From the NCBI RefSeq assembly GCF_014268655.2, contig NZ_JABWQX020000001.1:3936001-4000000 (forward strand): a stretch of 64,000 nucleotides of DNA. The letters are read 5' to 3'. A model generated the notes under the pieces. The model was not told where the DNA came from. It did not search any database and saw nothing but the letters and a program-made list of their open reading frames with translations. Origin of the DNA: Pseudomonas marvdashtae (GTDB lineage Bacteria; Pseudomonadota; Gammaproteobacteria; Pseudomonadales; Pseudomonadaceae). Positions 45,253 through 55,231 of this stretch are shown here, piece by piece (within the stretch, counting starts at the first letter, position 1; the number at the start of each line of letters is the position of its first letter). Position numbers and translations under genes: made by a program.

Positions 45253-45880
45253 GTCTGATGAAGATCGTAGGGTAAGGGTGCGCATGCCCCCCCCTGCCAA
45301 GCAGCATAGGCCTTCATAGACGCCCCGCCCCGCAGCTACCTATTTTCGCCTACGTTAGGGGGGAGTTATCTGATTTTCCTATAAATATTTGTCCGGCCCG
45401 CTTTCAGCGAGCATAGCAACCGAAGGTAAGCGAAGCTGCAATGAGCCATCATCTGGGGGGCTGAACTTAGATTTTATAAGCCATTGCTCAGCCAATTCCG
45501 CGCGACACAGTGGCGATTGGTGGTGGGTAGCTTCCGTAAAGCGGGCCGCATCAAAATGCAGCGTCAGGTTACGTTTCACAAGTTAACCATTTAGGCAGCA
45601 TGCTCAACGACCCATCCATTTACAACTTTCGAAGCCCCGCTCACTTTAGCTTCCCGTCTGGAAGAAAATCATGACAGCTCAAGCTGATCGTTATTACTCG
45701 GATCACTCTAGCCAGCGACAGCCAATATTAGACAAACAAATAACAGGAATGTATCTTTTAGTTTCAAAGACTATAAAATGCAAATATCATATTTACGAAA
45801 TGTTCCCGAGATTGAATACCAGACATAAGCCCTGCTATGCAGCGTCGTCATTCCTTGATCGACCGTTTGATAGCAAGAGC
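45253..45880. other. Long intergenic stretch between wzz and wbpO, with one uncertain ORF
   Basis: This 628-bp region has mixed base composition. A 66-codon ORF on the minus strand (45379-45579) lies in the G+C-richer part; its product is not recognised, has no signal or membrane segment, and overlaps an equally long ORF on the other strand, so I do not call it a gene. It might be debris of a mobile element. The 45600-45880 part is A+T-rich and appears non-coding. The wzz stop lies at its edge. Confidence 0.4.
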
Positions 45881-46927
45881 TTAATATTTGTACTCGTTAC
45901 GATTGAATACAATTTTTACCAGCGCTGACAGCATACCCAATAAAGCTCCAGCGATAGTGCCTAGTAGCATTATCAAGCCCTTTCGCGGCTTAATCGGACT
46001 CTCCGGAACCTCAACACTACCATCCTGCCGATAAACGGAGATAAGCTCCGGATCAATATCCAACTTGCGATAAAAGCCATACCGCATCTGCAGTTTCCGC
46101 AAATCCTCTATAAACGCATCATCCGAAGCCCTGGACTCCAACGTCTGAATTTCAGCAGCCAATGCCTTACTGCCGCGCTGGTAATCCATCTTGCTGCCGG
46201 TATCAACAGTAATATCCACCGCAGCGGAAGAGTTGATTGTCGGCGTAGTCAAACCAATCGCCTCAGCGATTTTCAGTGCTTCACGCAGCTGTTGAATCCG
46301 GTCCTCGCGTATCCGCTGCGCAGTCTCACGCAAGCTGACGATACGCTGCTCCAGATTACGAGCTCTCACGGAAGCCTCGGTCGTGACGTTCTTGATCAGC
46401 TCCGACTCGGCCGCTTCACTGGCCCGCGCCACGTAGGCCTTGGCCCATTCGGTAGCCTTTACCGGGTCGCCGCTTTGAACCGTGACCGAGAAACGATCAG
46501 GGGTATCCTTGCCTGGCCCCTTGACTACGAGTTGTCGAGAGAACCGGTCGTACAGACGATCGAGAGCGCCCTTTCGTTGGGACTCATCGAGCGATGGGAG
46601 ATAGATTTCATTGAAGAAGGTCTGGCGAAGGGATTCGCCTTGCAGGTTACGAGCAAACACCTCGTAAACATGTTTGATGGAATAAGTTTCGAGTTCGGTG
46701 CTTTTGCCACGGCCATAGTTCAACTCAGCAATACCGTTCTGAGTAGGCGGCATGATAAAAAGCTTTGCTTCATAGACAGGTTTGCTGAGGAACGCGTAGG
46801 CGGCTGCGCCAGCAGTGACCAAAAGGGTAATGGCGATGATCAACCACTTTTGCGCCCAAAGACCGCGCGCAAGGGCAATGAGGTCGATTTCATCGTCGTC
46901 GCGCACTGCAATACGATTATCTTGCAT
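45881..46927 (-). CDS. wzz: Wzz, O-antigen chain-length determinant
   Basis: 348 aa. Two membrane helices (about 27-47 and 318-338) flank a long periplasmic part rich in coiled coil (about 190-240), the PCP1 layout. The segment SPIKPRKGLIMLLG before helix 2 is the Pro-rich family motif. It sets the modal length of the O-chain together with Wzy. At 191 bp to the lapA-like gene, it has room for its own promoter, but I cannot point to a clear one. It sits between ihfB and the O-antigen genes as in P. aeruginosa. Confidence 0.94.
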   Translation of the reverse strand: MQDNRIAVRDDDEIDLIALARGLWAQKWLIIAITLLVTAGAAAYAFLSKPVYEAKLFIMPPTQNGIAELNYGRGKSTELETYSIKHVYEVFARNLQGESLRQTFFNEIYLPSLDESQRKGALDRLYDRFSRQLVVKGPGKDTPDRFSVTVQSGDPVKATEWAKAYVARASEAAESELIKNVTTEASVRARNLEQRIVSLRETAQRIREDRIQQLREALKIAEAIGLTTPTINSSAAVDITVDTGSKMDYQRGSKALAAEIQTLESRASDDAFIEDLRKLQMRYGFYRKLDIDPELISVYRQDGSVEVPESPIKPRKGLIMLLGTIAGALLGMLSALVKIVFNRNEYKY

Positions 46928-47118
46928 GGATAGCCTCGCTCCCTTTTTTCAGCTTTGCGCTTACAGACAGGCTGGACGCATTAAAAGGTAAGACGGGCAA
47001 GTCCCCGGCGGACACGACGGTCGTTTGTATAGGATTTATTAGATACAAAAACACACACCCATAGTCAGAAAATTGCGGCAGTGATCCTTACTCCGAGACT
47101 ACTGGGCTCACACGTCCT

Positions 47119-47343
47119 TTACTTCAGTCGCCGACCTCTCCCGGCGAACCACGCCAACAGGGGGCCAATGATCATTCCAGAGAGGAGCGCCAGCAACAAA
47201 AAAACCGAAACAGGAAGTTGCGGTGCCGACCATCCCAGGAACAACAGCGCGACAGGCTGATTGTTTTCAAGTACGAACAGTACGATAGCTGAAGCCACGA
47301 GCACCGCAAGTACGACAAGCGCTACGCGTTTAAAGTTCCGCAT
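47119..47343 (-). CDS. LapA-like DUF1049 inner-membrane protein
   Basis: 74 aa with two membrane helices (about 5-25 and 43-63) separated by NNQPVALLFLGWSAPQLPVS. This is the DUF1049 or LapA family; in E. coli LapA works with LapB in control of lipopolysaccharide synthesis through LpxC. It has no LapB-type gene beside it. The ATG at 47343 (MRNFKRV) is used; the frame runs further into ihfB without support. The gene follows ihfB by 25 bp and is probably cotranscribed. Confidence 0.82.
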   Translation of the reverse strand: MRNFKRVALVVLAVLVASAIVLFVLENNQPVALLFLGWSAPQLPVSVFLLLALLSGMIIGPLLAWFAGRGRRLK

Positions 47344-47368
47344 GGACACCTGTTTCCTGGGGGTTGCG

Positions 47369-47665
47369 TCAGAGCTCATCACCCTCCTCCTCATTCACGC
47401 GATCGCGAAGCTCTTTGCCCGGTTTGAAATGCGGGACAAATTTGCCATCGAGGCTGACGGATTGGCCGGTTTTTGGGTTGCGGCCAACACGCGGGGCGCG
47501 GTAATGCAGGGAGAAGCTGCCGAACCCACGGATTTCGATACGATCTCCGGTTGCCAGGCATTGGGACATTTGTTCAAGCATGGTCTTGATGGCCAGCTCC
47601 ACATCCTTGGACGAGAGCAGTCCTTGATGGGTGACAATTCGTTCGATCAACTCCGACTTCGTCAT
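47369..47665 (-). CDS. ihfB: Integration host factor beta subunit
   Basis: 98 aa, full length. HU/IHF fold with the DNA-binding arm segment [17 protein letters not shown] near residue 56 containing the Arg-Asn-Pro that kinks DNA. It pairs with IhfA to bend DNA at promoters and recombination sites. The C-terminal tail EEEGDEL is acidic. It lies downstream of rpsA, as in E. coli and P. aeruginosa, but here a small lipoprotein gene stands in between. Confidence 0.97.
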   Translation of the reverse strand: MTKSELIERIVTHQGLLSSKDVELAIKTMLEQMSQCLATGDRIEIRGFGSFSLHYRAPRVGRNPKTGQSVSLDGKFVPHFKPGKELRDRVNEEEGDEL

Positions 47666-47809
47666 GTTTTTCCCTTCTTTTTCAAGCAGCTAGGAAAATC
47701 GCTTCAAAGGTTTTAGCATGCCCGGAGGAATTTGAACAGCCCAACTATTGACATATCTACCGCGCGCCCTGATGCCCCTTTTCTGTGCAGGCAGTAGAGA
47801 TTCAGCCGA

Positions 47810-48088
47810 CTAGCGGCACATGACCAGCATTGTGCGGGTGAGGTAACCCGCCGGATTGAAGCCGAAGGGATATTGGTCCTCGTCCTTTGCGTCATCGGAC
47901 CGGGTTATCACCCTGTAGCCTGCGCCCTTGCACTCCTTGGCCGCGCGCTTGTGGCACTTCTCCCAACCGGAGCCCAACCCTGAGCAATCGATCTCGATGC
48001 CGCTGACGCCACGCACCGCGTGGGTCTTGGCGCTGGTTGCGCAGCCTGCCAGCATCAGGACAATCGCTGCTAGTAAGAGCTTATTCAT
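47810..48088 (-). CDS. Small predicted lipoprotein, 92 aa
   Basis: Lipobox LMLAGC with Cys at residue 15; the mature part is 78 aa. Three further Cys (IDCSG, WEKCH, KECKG) and one at the end (VMCR) suggest two disulfides in the periplasm. The IEIDCSGLGSGWEKC pattern is, to my memory, shared with other unnamed Pseudomonas lipoproteins. It stands between rpsA and ihfB, which are neighbours in P. aeruginosa, and so looks like an insertion specific to this group. Function unknown. Confidence 0.75.
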   Translation of the reverse strand: MNKLLLAAIVLMLAGCATSAKTHAVRGVSGIEIDCSGLGSGWEKCHKRAAKECKGAGYRVITRSDDAKDEDQYPFGFNPAGYLTRTMLVMCR

Positions 48089-48237
48089 TCAGATCCTTAT
48101 AATGAGAGACAGATGCTGCCTCGAATGTTTTTGATCTGCTTCATAAAAGAGACAACCCGGCTGATCGGTTGGTTTCGCATCGCCTGGAAAGCCCAGCGAA
48201 AGTAGCTCACCTCGCAAAGCTTGAGAAATCGCAGCCA

Positions 48238-48266
48238 CAAAAAAGGGCGACCGAAGTCGCCCTTTT
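48238..48266 (-). terminator. Intrinsic terminator of rpsA
   Basis: A 10-bp perfect stem (48242-48251 with 48256-48265) with a 4-base loop, preceded by A and followed by T runs, so it can work in both directions. On the minus strand it lies 18 bp after the rpsA stop. Confidence 0.85.
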
Positions 48267-48283
48267 TAATGATCAAGCAGAAC

Positions 48284-49969
48284 TCAGTTCTGTTTGGCCA
48301 TTGCTTGACGCAGCAGTGCCGCCATAGTGGTGTCAGCTGCTTCGCCTTCCGGAGCTGCTTTCAGGCTCTGGATGGCTTCTTTCTCTTCAGCATCGTCTTT
48401 CGACTTGATCGAGAGCTGGATTACGCGGCTCTTGCGATCAACGCTGATGATCTTGGCTTCAACTTCCTGGCCTTCTTTCAGAACGTTGCGCGCGTCTTCA
48501 ACGCGGTCACGGCTGATTTCGGAGGCTTTCAGGGTAGCTTCGATGTCGTCGGCCAGAACGATGATGGCGCCTTTGGCGTCAACTTCTTTCACGGTACCGG
48601 TCACGATAGCGCCCTTGTCGTTAACCGAGACGTACTCGGAGAACGGATCGCTTTCCAGTTGCTTGATACCCAGGGAGATGCGCTCGCGCTCTGGGTCAAC
48701 CGACAGGATAACGGTGTCCAGCTCGTCGCCCTTCTTGAAACGGCGTACGGCTTCTTCGCCCACTTCGTTCCAGGAGATGTCGGACAGGTGAACCAGGCCG
48801 TCGATGCCGCCGTCCAGACCAATGAAGATACCGAAATCGGTGATCGACTTGATGGTGCCGGAGATTTTATCGCCCTTGTTGAACTGGCCAGAGAAGTCTT
48901 CCCATGGGTTGGACTTGCACTGCTTGATGCCGAGGGAGATACGACGACGCTCTTCGTCGATGTCCAGAACCATGACTTCCACTTCGTCGCCGACTTGTAC
49001 GACTTTCGAAGGGTGGATGTTCTTGTTGGTCCAGTCCATTTCGGAAACGTGTACCAGGCCTTCAACGCCTTCTTCCAGCTCAGCGAAGCAGCCGTAGTCG
49101 GTCAGGTTGGTAACACGAGCGGTGACGCGAGTGCCTTCTGGGTAACGGGCTTTGATAGCGACCCATGGATCTTCACCCAGTTGCTTGAGGCCCAGGGAAA
49201 CACGATTGCGTTCGCGATCGTACTTCAGAACCTTGACATCGATCTCGTCGCCAACGTTGACGATTTCCGAAGGATGCTTGATACGCTTCCAGGCCATGTC
49301 GGTGATGTGCAGCAGGCCATCGACGCCACCCAGATCGACGAATGCGCCGTAATCGGTGAGGTTCTTGACGATACCCTTGACCTGCTGGCCTTCCTGCAGC
49401 GATTCCAGCAGAGCTTCACGCTCGGCGGAGTTCTCGGCTTCCAGGACACTGCGACGGGAAACGACAACGTTGTTGCGCTTCTGGTCCAGCTTGATGACCT
49501 TGAATTCCAGCTCTTTGCCTTCCAGGTGCGTGGTGTCGCGCACTGGACGGACGTCAACCAGGGAACCTGGCAGGAACGCACGGATGCCGTTAACGTCGAC
49601 AGTGAAGCCGCCCTTAACCTTACCGTTGATAACGCCCTTGACCACTTCCTCAGCTGCGAAGGCCGCTTCCAGAACGATCCAGCACTCGGCACGCTTGGCT
49701 TTTTCACGGGACAGCTTGGTTTCACCAAAGCCGTCTTCAACCGAGTCCAGCGCCACGTGAACTTCGTCACCGACGTTGATGTTCAGTTCGCCAGCGTCGT
49801 TGTAGAACTGCTCAAGCGGGATCAGCGCTTCAGACTTCAGACCAGCGTGGACGGTTACCCAGCGAGCTTGGTAATCGATATCAACGATGACGCCGGTGAT
49901 GATGGAGCCTGCCTGAAGGTTCAGGGTTTTCAAGCTTTCTTCAAAGAGTTCCGCAAAGCTTTCGCTCAT
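48284..49969 (-). CDS. rpsA: 30S ribosomal protein S1
   Basis: 561 aa, the normal size, with six S1/OB domains: about 20-87, 105-171, 192-260, 277-347, 364-434 and 451-520. The first two bind the ribosome (S2), the others mRNA, and allow initiation on structured leaders. Four domains show the characteristic GFGxFxxLxxGxxGLxHxS-like pattern (for example [19 protein letters not shown]). AGGA precedes the ATG at 49969. It lies 119 bp downstream of cmk with a terminator between, so rpsA has its own promoter. Confidence 0.98.
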   Translation of the reverse strand: MSESFAELFEESLKTLNLQAGSIITGVIVDIDYQARWVTVHAGLKSEALIPLEQFYNDAGELNINVGDEVHVALDSVEDGFGETKLSREKAKRAECWIVLEAAFAAEEVVKGVINGKVKGGFTVDVNGIRAFLPGSLVDVRPVRDTTHLEGKELEFKVIKLDQKRNNVVVSRRSVLEAENSAEREALLESLQEGQQVKGIVKNLTDYGAFVDLGGVDGLLHITDMAWKRIKHPSEIVNVGDEIDVKVLKYDRERNRVSLGLKQLGEDPWVAIKARYPEGTRVTARVTNLTDYGCFAELEEGVEGLVHVSEMDWTNKNIHPSKVVQVGDEVEVMVLDIDEERRRISLGIKQCKSNPWEDFSGQFNKGDKISGTIKSITDFGIFIGLDGGIDGLVHLSDISWNEVGEEAVRRFKKGDELDTVILSVDPERERISLGIKQLESDPFSEYVSVNDKGAIVTGTVKEVDAKGAIIVLADDIEATLKASEISRDRVEDARNVLKEGQEVEAKIISVDRKSRVIQLSIKSKDDAEEKEAIQSLKAAPEGEAADTTMAALLRQAMAKQN

Positions 49970-50039
49970 TTTAATTCCTGTTGATTAGGGCGAAGTAAAC
50001 GCCCATCTCCACACCCCAGACGATGTGGGTTAGTTTCAT

Positions 50040-50085
50040 ATAAAAGAAGCGCCGCAGGACTATGACTGGTCCCCTGCGGAGCTTC
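50040..50085 (-). terminator. Intrinsic terminator of the serC-cmk operon
   Basis: A long stem (50046-50050 plus 50052-50058 pairing with 50073-50079 plus 50081-50085, one mismatch) with a 14-base loop is followed on the minus strand by TTTTAT. It begins 4 bp past the cmk stop codon and separates this operon from rpsA. Confidence 0.75.
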
Positions 50086-50088
50086 CTG

Positions 50089-50778
50089 TCACCCGGCGAT
50101 ATCGCGAAGCGCGATCTCGCTCATGATGCGTTGCAGCACCTGATCGATGGACAACTCCGTGGAATCCAGCTGTATCGCATCGGCCGCCGGCTTTAGCGGG
50201 GCTACTGCGCGCTGGGTATCACGCTCGTCGCGTGCACGGATCTCATCTAGCAGACTCGACAGACTAACATCCTCGCCTTTGCCCTTCAACTGCAAATAAC
50301 GGCGGCGAGCCCGCTCCTCGGCACTGGCAGTGAGGAAGATCTTTAGCGGCGCATCGGTAAACACCACCGTGCCCATGTCCCGGCCATCAGCCACCAGGCC
50401 CGGCGGTTCCTGGAATGCCCGCTGGCGCTGCAGCAACGCTTCGCGCACCGCCGGCAGCGCGGCAACCTGGGAAGCCCCGGCGCCGACGCTTTCGGTGCGG
50501 ATGACGTCGCTGACTTCATCACCTTCCAGGATGATCCGTTGCAACTGGCCATCAGTGGCCGCAATGAACTGCACGTCCAGGTGCGCGGCCAGTGCCTTGA
50601 GCAACTCCTCGTTGGTCAGGTCGACGCCATGGTTGGCGGCGGCGAAGGCCAGCAAACGGTACAGGGCACCGGAATCGAGCAGATTCCAGCCCAATTGCTT
50701 GGCCAGCATGCCGGCGATGGTGCCTTTGCCCGAGCCGCTTGGGCCATCGATAGTGATGACCGGTGCCTTGATGTTCAC
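50089..50778 (-). CDS. cmk: Cytidylate kinase
   Basis: 229 aa. It phosphorylates CMP and dCMP with ATP. P-loop GPSGSGKGT near residue 13, DSGALYR near residue 36, [12 protein letters not shown] near residue 129, and the LID segment [20 protein letters not shown] near residue 152. The start is GTG at 50778, overlapping the aroA stop codon in a GTGA arrangement with AAGAGG upstream; no ATG is suitable. The reading extended to 50862 lies within aroA. Confidence 0.96.
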   Translation of the reverse strand: MNIKAPVITIDGPSGSGKGTIAGMLAKQLGWNLLDSGALYRLLAFAAANHGVDLTNEELLKALAAHLDVQFIAATDGQLQRIILEGDEVSDVIRTESVGAGASQVAALPAVREALLQRQRAFQEPPGLVADGRDMGTVVFTDAPLKIFLTASAEERARRRYLQLKGKGEDVSLSSLLDEIRARDERDTQRAVAPLKPAADAIQLDSTELSIDQVLQRIMSEIALRDIAG

Positions 50779-53018
50779 GACTGTGCCTCTTGTGCTACTC
50801 GAATACCAACCTGTGCGCAAAGCGCCAGGAAGTTCGGGAACGACGTGGCGACGTTGGCGCAATCATGGATGCGGATCGGCGCATTGGCGCGCAGGGACGC
50901 AACACTGAATGCCATGGCGATGCGATGGTCGCCGTGCCCATGTACTTCGCCGCCGCCAATCTGGCCGCCGTCGATGATGATGCCGTCCGGCGTCGGTTCA
51001 CATTTGACGCCAAGCGCCAGCAGGCCGTCCGCCATCACCTGGATGCGATCCGATTCCTTGACCCGCAGCTCTTCGGCGCCAGTCAGTACGGTGCGGCCTT
51101 GCGCGCACGCAGCCGCCACGAACAGCACCGGGAATTCGTCGATTGCCAGCGGAACCAGCGCCTCGGGAATCTCGATACCCTTGAGTTTAGCCGCTCTTAC
51201 GCGCAAGTCAGCCACCGGCTCACCGCCGACTTCCCGCTGGTTTTCCAGGGTGATGTCCGCCCCCATCAGGCGCAGGATGTCGATCACGCCGGTACGGGTC
51301 GGGTTGATGCCAACGTGTTCAAGTACCAGGTCGGAGCCTTCGGCAATCGACGCCGCCACCAGGAAGAACGCCGAGGATGAGATATCGCCCGGCACTTCGA
51401 TGTGGGTCGCGGTCAGCTTATTACCTGACTCGACGGACGCTGTGGCGCCTTCGACCGTGACCGGATAACCAAAACCACGCAGCATGCGCTCGGTGTGGTC
51501 GCGGGTCGGGGCCGGCTCGGTGACAGTGGTCTTGCCCTCGGCATAGAGGCCGGCCAGCAGCAGGCAAGATTTCACTTGGGCACTGGCCATCGGCATGGTG
51601 TAGGTCAAGCCCTTGAGCTTGTTGCCACCGCGAATGGTCATCGGTGGACGACCTTCGGCGGCCGTCTCGATCACCGCGCCCATTTCCCGCAACGGGTTGG
51701 CAACGCGGTTCATCGGACGCTTGGACAGCGAGGCATCACCGGTCAAGGTGCTGTCGAAATCCTGGGCGGCCAGCAGGCCGGACAACAGGCGCATCGAGGT
51801 GCCGGAGTTGCCCAGGTAGATCGGGCCCGGCGCGGGTTTGAGGCCGTGCAGGCCGACACCATGAATCGTCACTCGACCGTGATGCGGTCCTTCGATGACC
51901 ACGCCCATGTCGCGGAACGCTTGCAGCGTCGCCAGGGCATCTTCGCCCTCGAGGAAACCTTCCACCTCGGTCACGCCTTCAGCCAGGGAGCCGAGCATGA
52001 TCGAGCGGTGGGAAATCGATTTATCGCCCGGTACACGAATCCGCCCACTCAAGGAGCCACCAGGTTGTGCCAGGAAAATCAGATCGTTGGAGTTCATAGC
52101 GTCCACATAGGCCCGACGGGCCAGGATTTTACTGAAATGCTCGCGGGCCACCCTGGCGCGTGTGAAAACGCCCAGCAATTGGTGCCCGTCCCCTGCATCG
52201 ACCGCGTCGCGCAAGGCGTCGAGATCGCTGCGAAATGTATCGAGTGTGCGCAGGACAGCTTCGCGGTTGGCGAGGAAGATGTCGTGCCACATGACCGGGT
52301 CACTTCCCGCGATTCTCGTGAAATCGCGGAAACCGCCGGCAGCGTAACGGAAGATCTCAAGATTTTCATTGCGTTTGGCCAATGAATCCACCAGGCCGAA
52401 CGCCAACAGGTGCGGCAAATGGCTGGTGGCGGCCAAGACTTCGTCGTGACGCTCGACCTGCATGTGCTCGACATCGGCACCCAGCTCGCGCCACAAGCGG
52501 TCCACCACCGCCAGCGCCGCCGGATCGGTCTGTTCCAGCGGCGTCAGTATGACTTTGTGACGACGAAACAGCTCGGCATTGGACGCTTCCACCCCGCTCT
52601 GCTCGGAACCGGCAATCGGATGACCGGGCACGAAACGCGCCGGCATGCCGCCAAATGCCTCGGTGGCCGCGCGCACGACATTGCCCTTGGCGCTGCCGAC
52701 ATCGGTGAGAATCGCCTGCCCCAGGTCCATGCTAGCCAAGCGCGCCAGCAGTTTCTCCATGGCCAGGATCGGCACCGCCAGCTGGATCACGTCCGCGCCT
52801 TGGCAAGCGCTCAGCAAATCGTCTTCACAGCGGTCGACCACACCCAACTCTACCGCCAACTTGCGCGAGTGCGGATCAAGGTCGACGCCGACGACTTCAC
52901 GGCACAGCCCGCTTTCACGCAGGCCCTTGGCGAACGAACCGCCGATCAATCCCAGGCCGACCACCACCAGGCGACCGATCATAGGTCCCGCAGGTTGCAG
53001 CGAGGTGACATCAACCAC
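50775..53018 (-). CDS. tyrA-aroA: Fused prephenate dehydrogenase (TyrA) and EPSP synthase (AroA)
   Basis: 747 aa bifunctional protein. Residues about 13-295 are Tyr[16 protein letters not shown] binds NAD and [11 protein letters not shown] holds the prephenate-binding His. Residues about 310-747 are Aro[12 protein letters not shown] (PEP/shikimate-3-P binding), [12 protein letters not shown], and RVKESDRI near the C-terminal third. It works in aromatic amino acid synthesis. Fusion is the normal state in Pseudomonas. A GTG at 53018 overlaps the hisC stop by 8 bases; an ATG at 52982 would lose 12 residues. The stop codon overlaps cmk by four bases. Confidence 0.95.
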   Translation of the reverse strand: MVDVTSLQPAGPMIGRLVVVGLGLIGGSFAKGLRESGLCREVVGVDLDPHSRKLAVELGVVDRCEDDLLSACQGADVIQLAVPILAMEKLLARLASMDLGQAILTDVGSAKGNVVRAATEAFGGMPARFVPGHPIAGSEQSGVEASNAELFRRHKVILTPLEQTDPAALAVVDRLWRELGADVEHMQVERHDEVLAATSHLPHLLAFGLVDSLAKRNENLEIFRYAAGGFRDFTRIAGSDPVMWHDIFLANREAVLRTLDTFRSDLDALRDAVDAGDGHQLLGVFTRARVAREHFSKILARRAYVDAMNSNDLIFLAQPGGSLSGRIRVPGDKSISHRSIMLGSLAEGVTEVEGFLEGEDALATLQAFRDMGVVIEGPHHGRVTIHGVGLHGLKPAPGPIYLGNSGTSMRLLSGLLAAQDFDSTLTGDASLSKRPMNRVANPLREMGAVIETAAEGRPPMTIRGGNKLKGLTYTMPMASAQVKSCLLLAGLYAEGKTTVTEPAPTRDHTERMLRGFGYPVTVEGATASVESGNKLTATHIEVPGDISSSAFFLVAASIAEGSDLVLEHVGINPTRTGVIDILRLMGADITLENQREVGGEPVADLRVRAAKLKGIEIPEALVPLAIDEFPVLFVAAACAQGRTVLTGAEELRVKESDRIQVMADGLLALGVKCEPTPDGIIIDGGQIGGGEVHGHGDHRIAMAFSVASLRANAPIRIHDCANVATSFPNFLALCAQVGIRVAQEAQS

Positions 53019-54123
53019 GAGCCAGGACCTTGCTCAACGCCTCGAGGAAACGGCTGTTTTCCGCTGGCAGGCCAATGGTGATACGCAGGTGGTTCGGCAT
53101 GCCGTAGTTGGCCACCGGACGCACAATCACGCCCTCGCGCAGTAAGCCTTGGAAGATTGGCGCCGCGACACGGCCCAGATCGACGCAGATGAAGTTGCCC
53201 TTGGAGGGGATCCAGCTCAGGCCCAGTTCGCGAAAACCGGCTTCCAGCTGCTGCATGCCGGCCTCGTTCAAGCGGCGACTTTCAGCCAGGTAGGCCTCGT
53301 CCTGCATTGCCGCACAAGCGGCGGCCAGGGCGAAGCTGTTGACGTTGAACGGTTGGCGCACGCGGTTCAGCACGTCGGCCACCACCGCCGTGGACAAGCC
53401 GTAGCCGACCCGCAGCGAGGCCAGGCCATAAGCCTTGGAAAAGGTGCGCGAGACCAGCAGGTTCGGGTAGGCCGCGAGGAAGTCCAGGCCATCGGGCAAG
53501 TCGCTGCCTTCGGCGTATTCGATGTAGGCCTCGTCCAGCACTACCAGCACGTGCTCGGGCACGTCCTGTAGAAAGTCATCCAGCGCCTGGGCATCGAACC
53601 AGGTGCCGGTCGGGTTGTTCGGGTTGGCGATGAAGACCACGCGGGTATTGGCGTCGATGGCCGCCAGCATGGCAGGCAGATCGTGTCCCCAATCCTTGGC
53701 CGGAACCACATGGGCGTCGGCACCGACAGCCTGGGTGGCGATCGGATAGACGGCAAATGCGTGCTCGCTGAACACGGCGTTGAGGCCCGGCGCCAGGTAG
53801 GCACGGGCGACCAACTCAAGAATATCGTTGGAACCGTTGCCCAGGGTTACCTGGTTCAGCTCGACGCCGCAGCGCTCGGCCAGCAGGCTTTTCAGCGCAA
53901 AACCGTTACCGTCGGGATAACGGGTCAGCTCGGCCAACTCGTCGCGGATCGCCGCGAGCGCCTTGGGGCTCGCGCCCAGCGGATTTTCGTTACTCGCCAA
54001 CTTGACGATGCTGGCCGGGTCGAGGTCCAGCTCGCGGGCCAGTTCGTCCACAGGCTTGCCTGGAACGTAAGGCGAGAGTTGTTGCACGCCTGGCTGAGCC
54101 AGTGCGAGGAAGTTGCCACTCAT
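53011..54123 (-). CDS. hisC: Histidinol-phosphate aminotransferase (HisC2)
   Basis: 370 aa, class II aminotransferase, PLP enzyme. LASNENPLGASPKA near residue 42, IANPNNPTGTWF near residue 167, VVLDEAYIEYA, and SRTFSKAYGLASLRVGYG near residue 228 with the PLP Lys. In this operon, between pheA and tyrA, its likely task is phenylpyruvate and hydroxyphenylpyruvate (or arogenate pathway) transamination in aromatic amino acid synthesis, beside histidinol phosphate; a second copy in the his operon is expected elsewhere. Confidence 0.94.
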   Translation of the reverse strand: MSGNFLALAQPGVQQLSPYVPGKPVDELARELDLDPASIVKLASNENPLGASPKALAAIRDELAELTRYPDGNGFALKSLLAERCGVELNQVTLGNGSNDILELVARAYLAPGLNAVFSEHAFAVYPIATQAVGADAHVVPAKDWGHDLPAMLAAIDANTRVVFIANPNNPTGTWFDAQALDDFLQDVPEHVLVVLDEAYIEYAEGSDLPDGLDFLAAYPNLLVSRTFSKAYGLASLRVGYGLSTAVVADVLNRVRQPFNVNSFALAAACAAMQDEAYLAESRRLNEAGMQQLEAGFRELGLSWIPSKGNFICVDLGRVAAPIFQGLLREGVIVRPVANYGMPNHLRITIGLPAENSRFLEALSKVLARG

Positions 54124-54136
54124 TAGCTATCCGCCC

Positions 54137-55231
54137 TTAAAGAACTGCCTTGGGGTAGGAACCCAGCACCTTGAGTGCCACTGCTTCCTGACTGATTTTC
54201 TCCAGCACACCTTTTACCAGCGGATCGCGGTGGTGGCCGACGAAATCGATGAAGAACACGTAGGTCCATTTACCGCTGCGCGACGGACGGGTCTCGATCC
54301 GTGTCAGGTCGATGCCATTGTCGTGGAACGGCACCAGCAGCTCATGAAGCGCGCCAGGCTTGTTGCTCATGGAGACGATGATCGAAGTCTTGTCGTCGCC
54401 GGTTGGCGGTACTTCCTGGCTGCCGATCATCAGGAACCGCGTGGAGTTGTCCGGACGGTCCTCGATTTTCTCGGCCAGGCGCGTCAGCCCGTAGAGGCCG
54501 GCGGCCATGTCGCCGGCAATCGCCGCCGAGTTCCACTCGCCCTTGACCCGCTTGGCCGCTTCGGCGTTGCTCGAAACCGCCACGCGCTCGACGTTCGGGT
54601 AATGGGCGTCCAGCCACTTGCGGCACTGGGCCAGGGACTGGGCGTGGGAATAGATGCGGCTGATGCTGTCGGTCTTGGTGTTCTCGCCGACCAACAGGTG
54701 ATGGTGGATGCGCAGCTCGACTTCGCCACAGATCACCATGTCGTGCTCAAGGAAGCTGTCCAGCGTGTGGTTGACCGCGCCTTCGGTGGAGTTTTCCACC
54801 GGCACCACGCCAAAATTCACCGCGCCAGCCGCCACTTCGCGGAAGACTTCGTCGATGGCGGCCATCGGCTTGCTGATCACCGCGTGGCCGAAGTGCTTCA
54901 TGGCCGCTGCCTGGGTGAAGGTGCCTTCCGGGCCCAGGTAGGCGACTTTCAGCGGCTGCTCAAGGGCCAGGCACGAGGACATGATTTCGCGAAACAGCCG
55001 CGCCATCTCTTCGTTGCCCAGCGGTCCCTTGTTGCGTTCCATGACGCGCTTGAGCACTTGGGCCTCGCGCTCAGGGCGATAGAATACCGGCACTTCGCCT
55101 TCGGCCAACGAAGCCATTTTCACCCGGGCGACTTCCTGGGCGCAGCGTGCGCGCTCGCTGATCAGCTCCAGGACTTTCTCGTCCAGGGCGTCGATGCGCA
55201 GGCGCAGCGCCTTGAGTTCTTGCTCAGACAT
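54137..55231 (-). CDS. pheA: P-protein: chorismate mutase / prephenate dehydratase
   Basis: 364 aa. Chorismate mutase AroQ domain (about 1-90: LRLRIDALDEKVLELI with the catalytic Arg, then RARCAQEVARVK); prephenate dehydratase (about 95-270: YLGPEGTFTQAA, VVPVENSTEGAVN and the STRF catalytic motif); ACT regulatory domain (about 280-360: GALHELL and the ETRPS segment that binds phenylalanine). Two steps from chorismate to phenylpyruvate with feedback control by Phe. The ATG overlaps the serC stop codon by one base. Confidence 0.97.
   Translation of the reverse strand: MSEQELKALRLRIDALDEKVLELISERARCAQEVARVKMASLAEGEVPVFYRPEREAQVLKRVMERNKGPLGNEEMARLFREIMSSCLALEQPLKVAYLGPEGTFTQAAAMKHFGHAVISKPMAAIDEVFREVAAGAVNFGVVPVENSTEGAVNHTLDSFLEHDMVICGEVELRIHHHLLVGENTKTDSISRIYSHAQSLAQCRKWLDAHYPNVERVAVSSNAEAAKRVKGEWNSAAIAGDMAAGLYGLTRLAEKIEDRPDNSTRFLMIGSQEVPPTGDDKTSIIVSMSNKPGALHELLVPFHDNGIDLTRIETRPSRSGKWTYVFFIDFVGHHRDPLVKGVLEKISQEAVALKVLGSYPKAVL

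Noticed and set aside
45389..45586. Plus-strand 65-codon ORF in the wzz-wbpO gap
   Set aside because: It overlaps an equally plausible minus-strand ORF and neither has a domain or ribosome binding site; I treat both as undecided.
29929..46927. A genomic island ended by a tRNA gene, integrase or direct repeats
   Set aside because: I found no tRNA, integrase or matching direct repeats at the cluster borders; exchange by homologous recombination in the flanking conserved genes explains the locus better.
48221..49984. A 587-codon plus-strand frame opposite rpsA
   Set aside because: Same cause: antisense of a strongly biased, highly expressed gene. No domain and no ribosome binding site of note.
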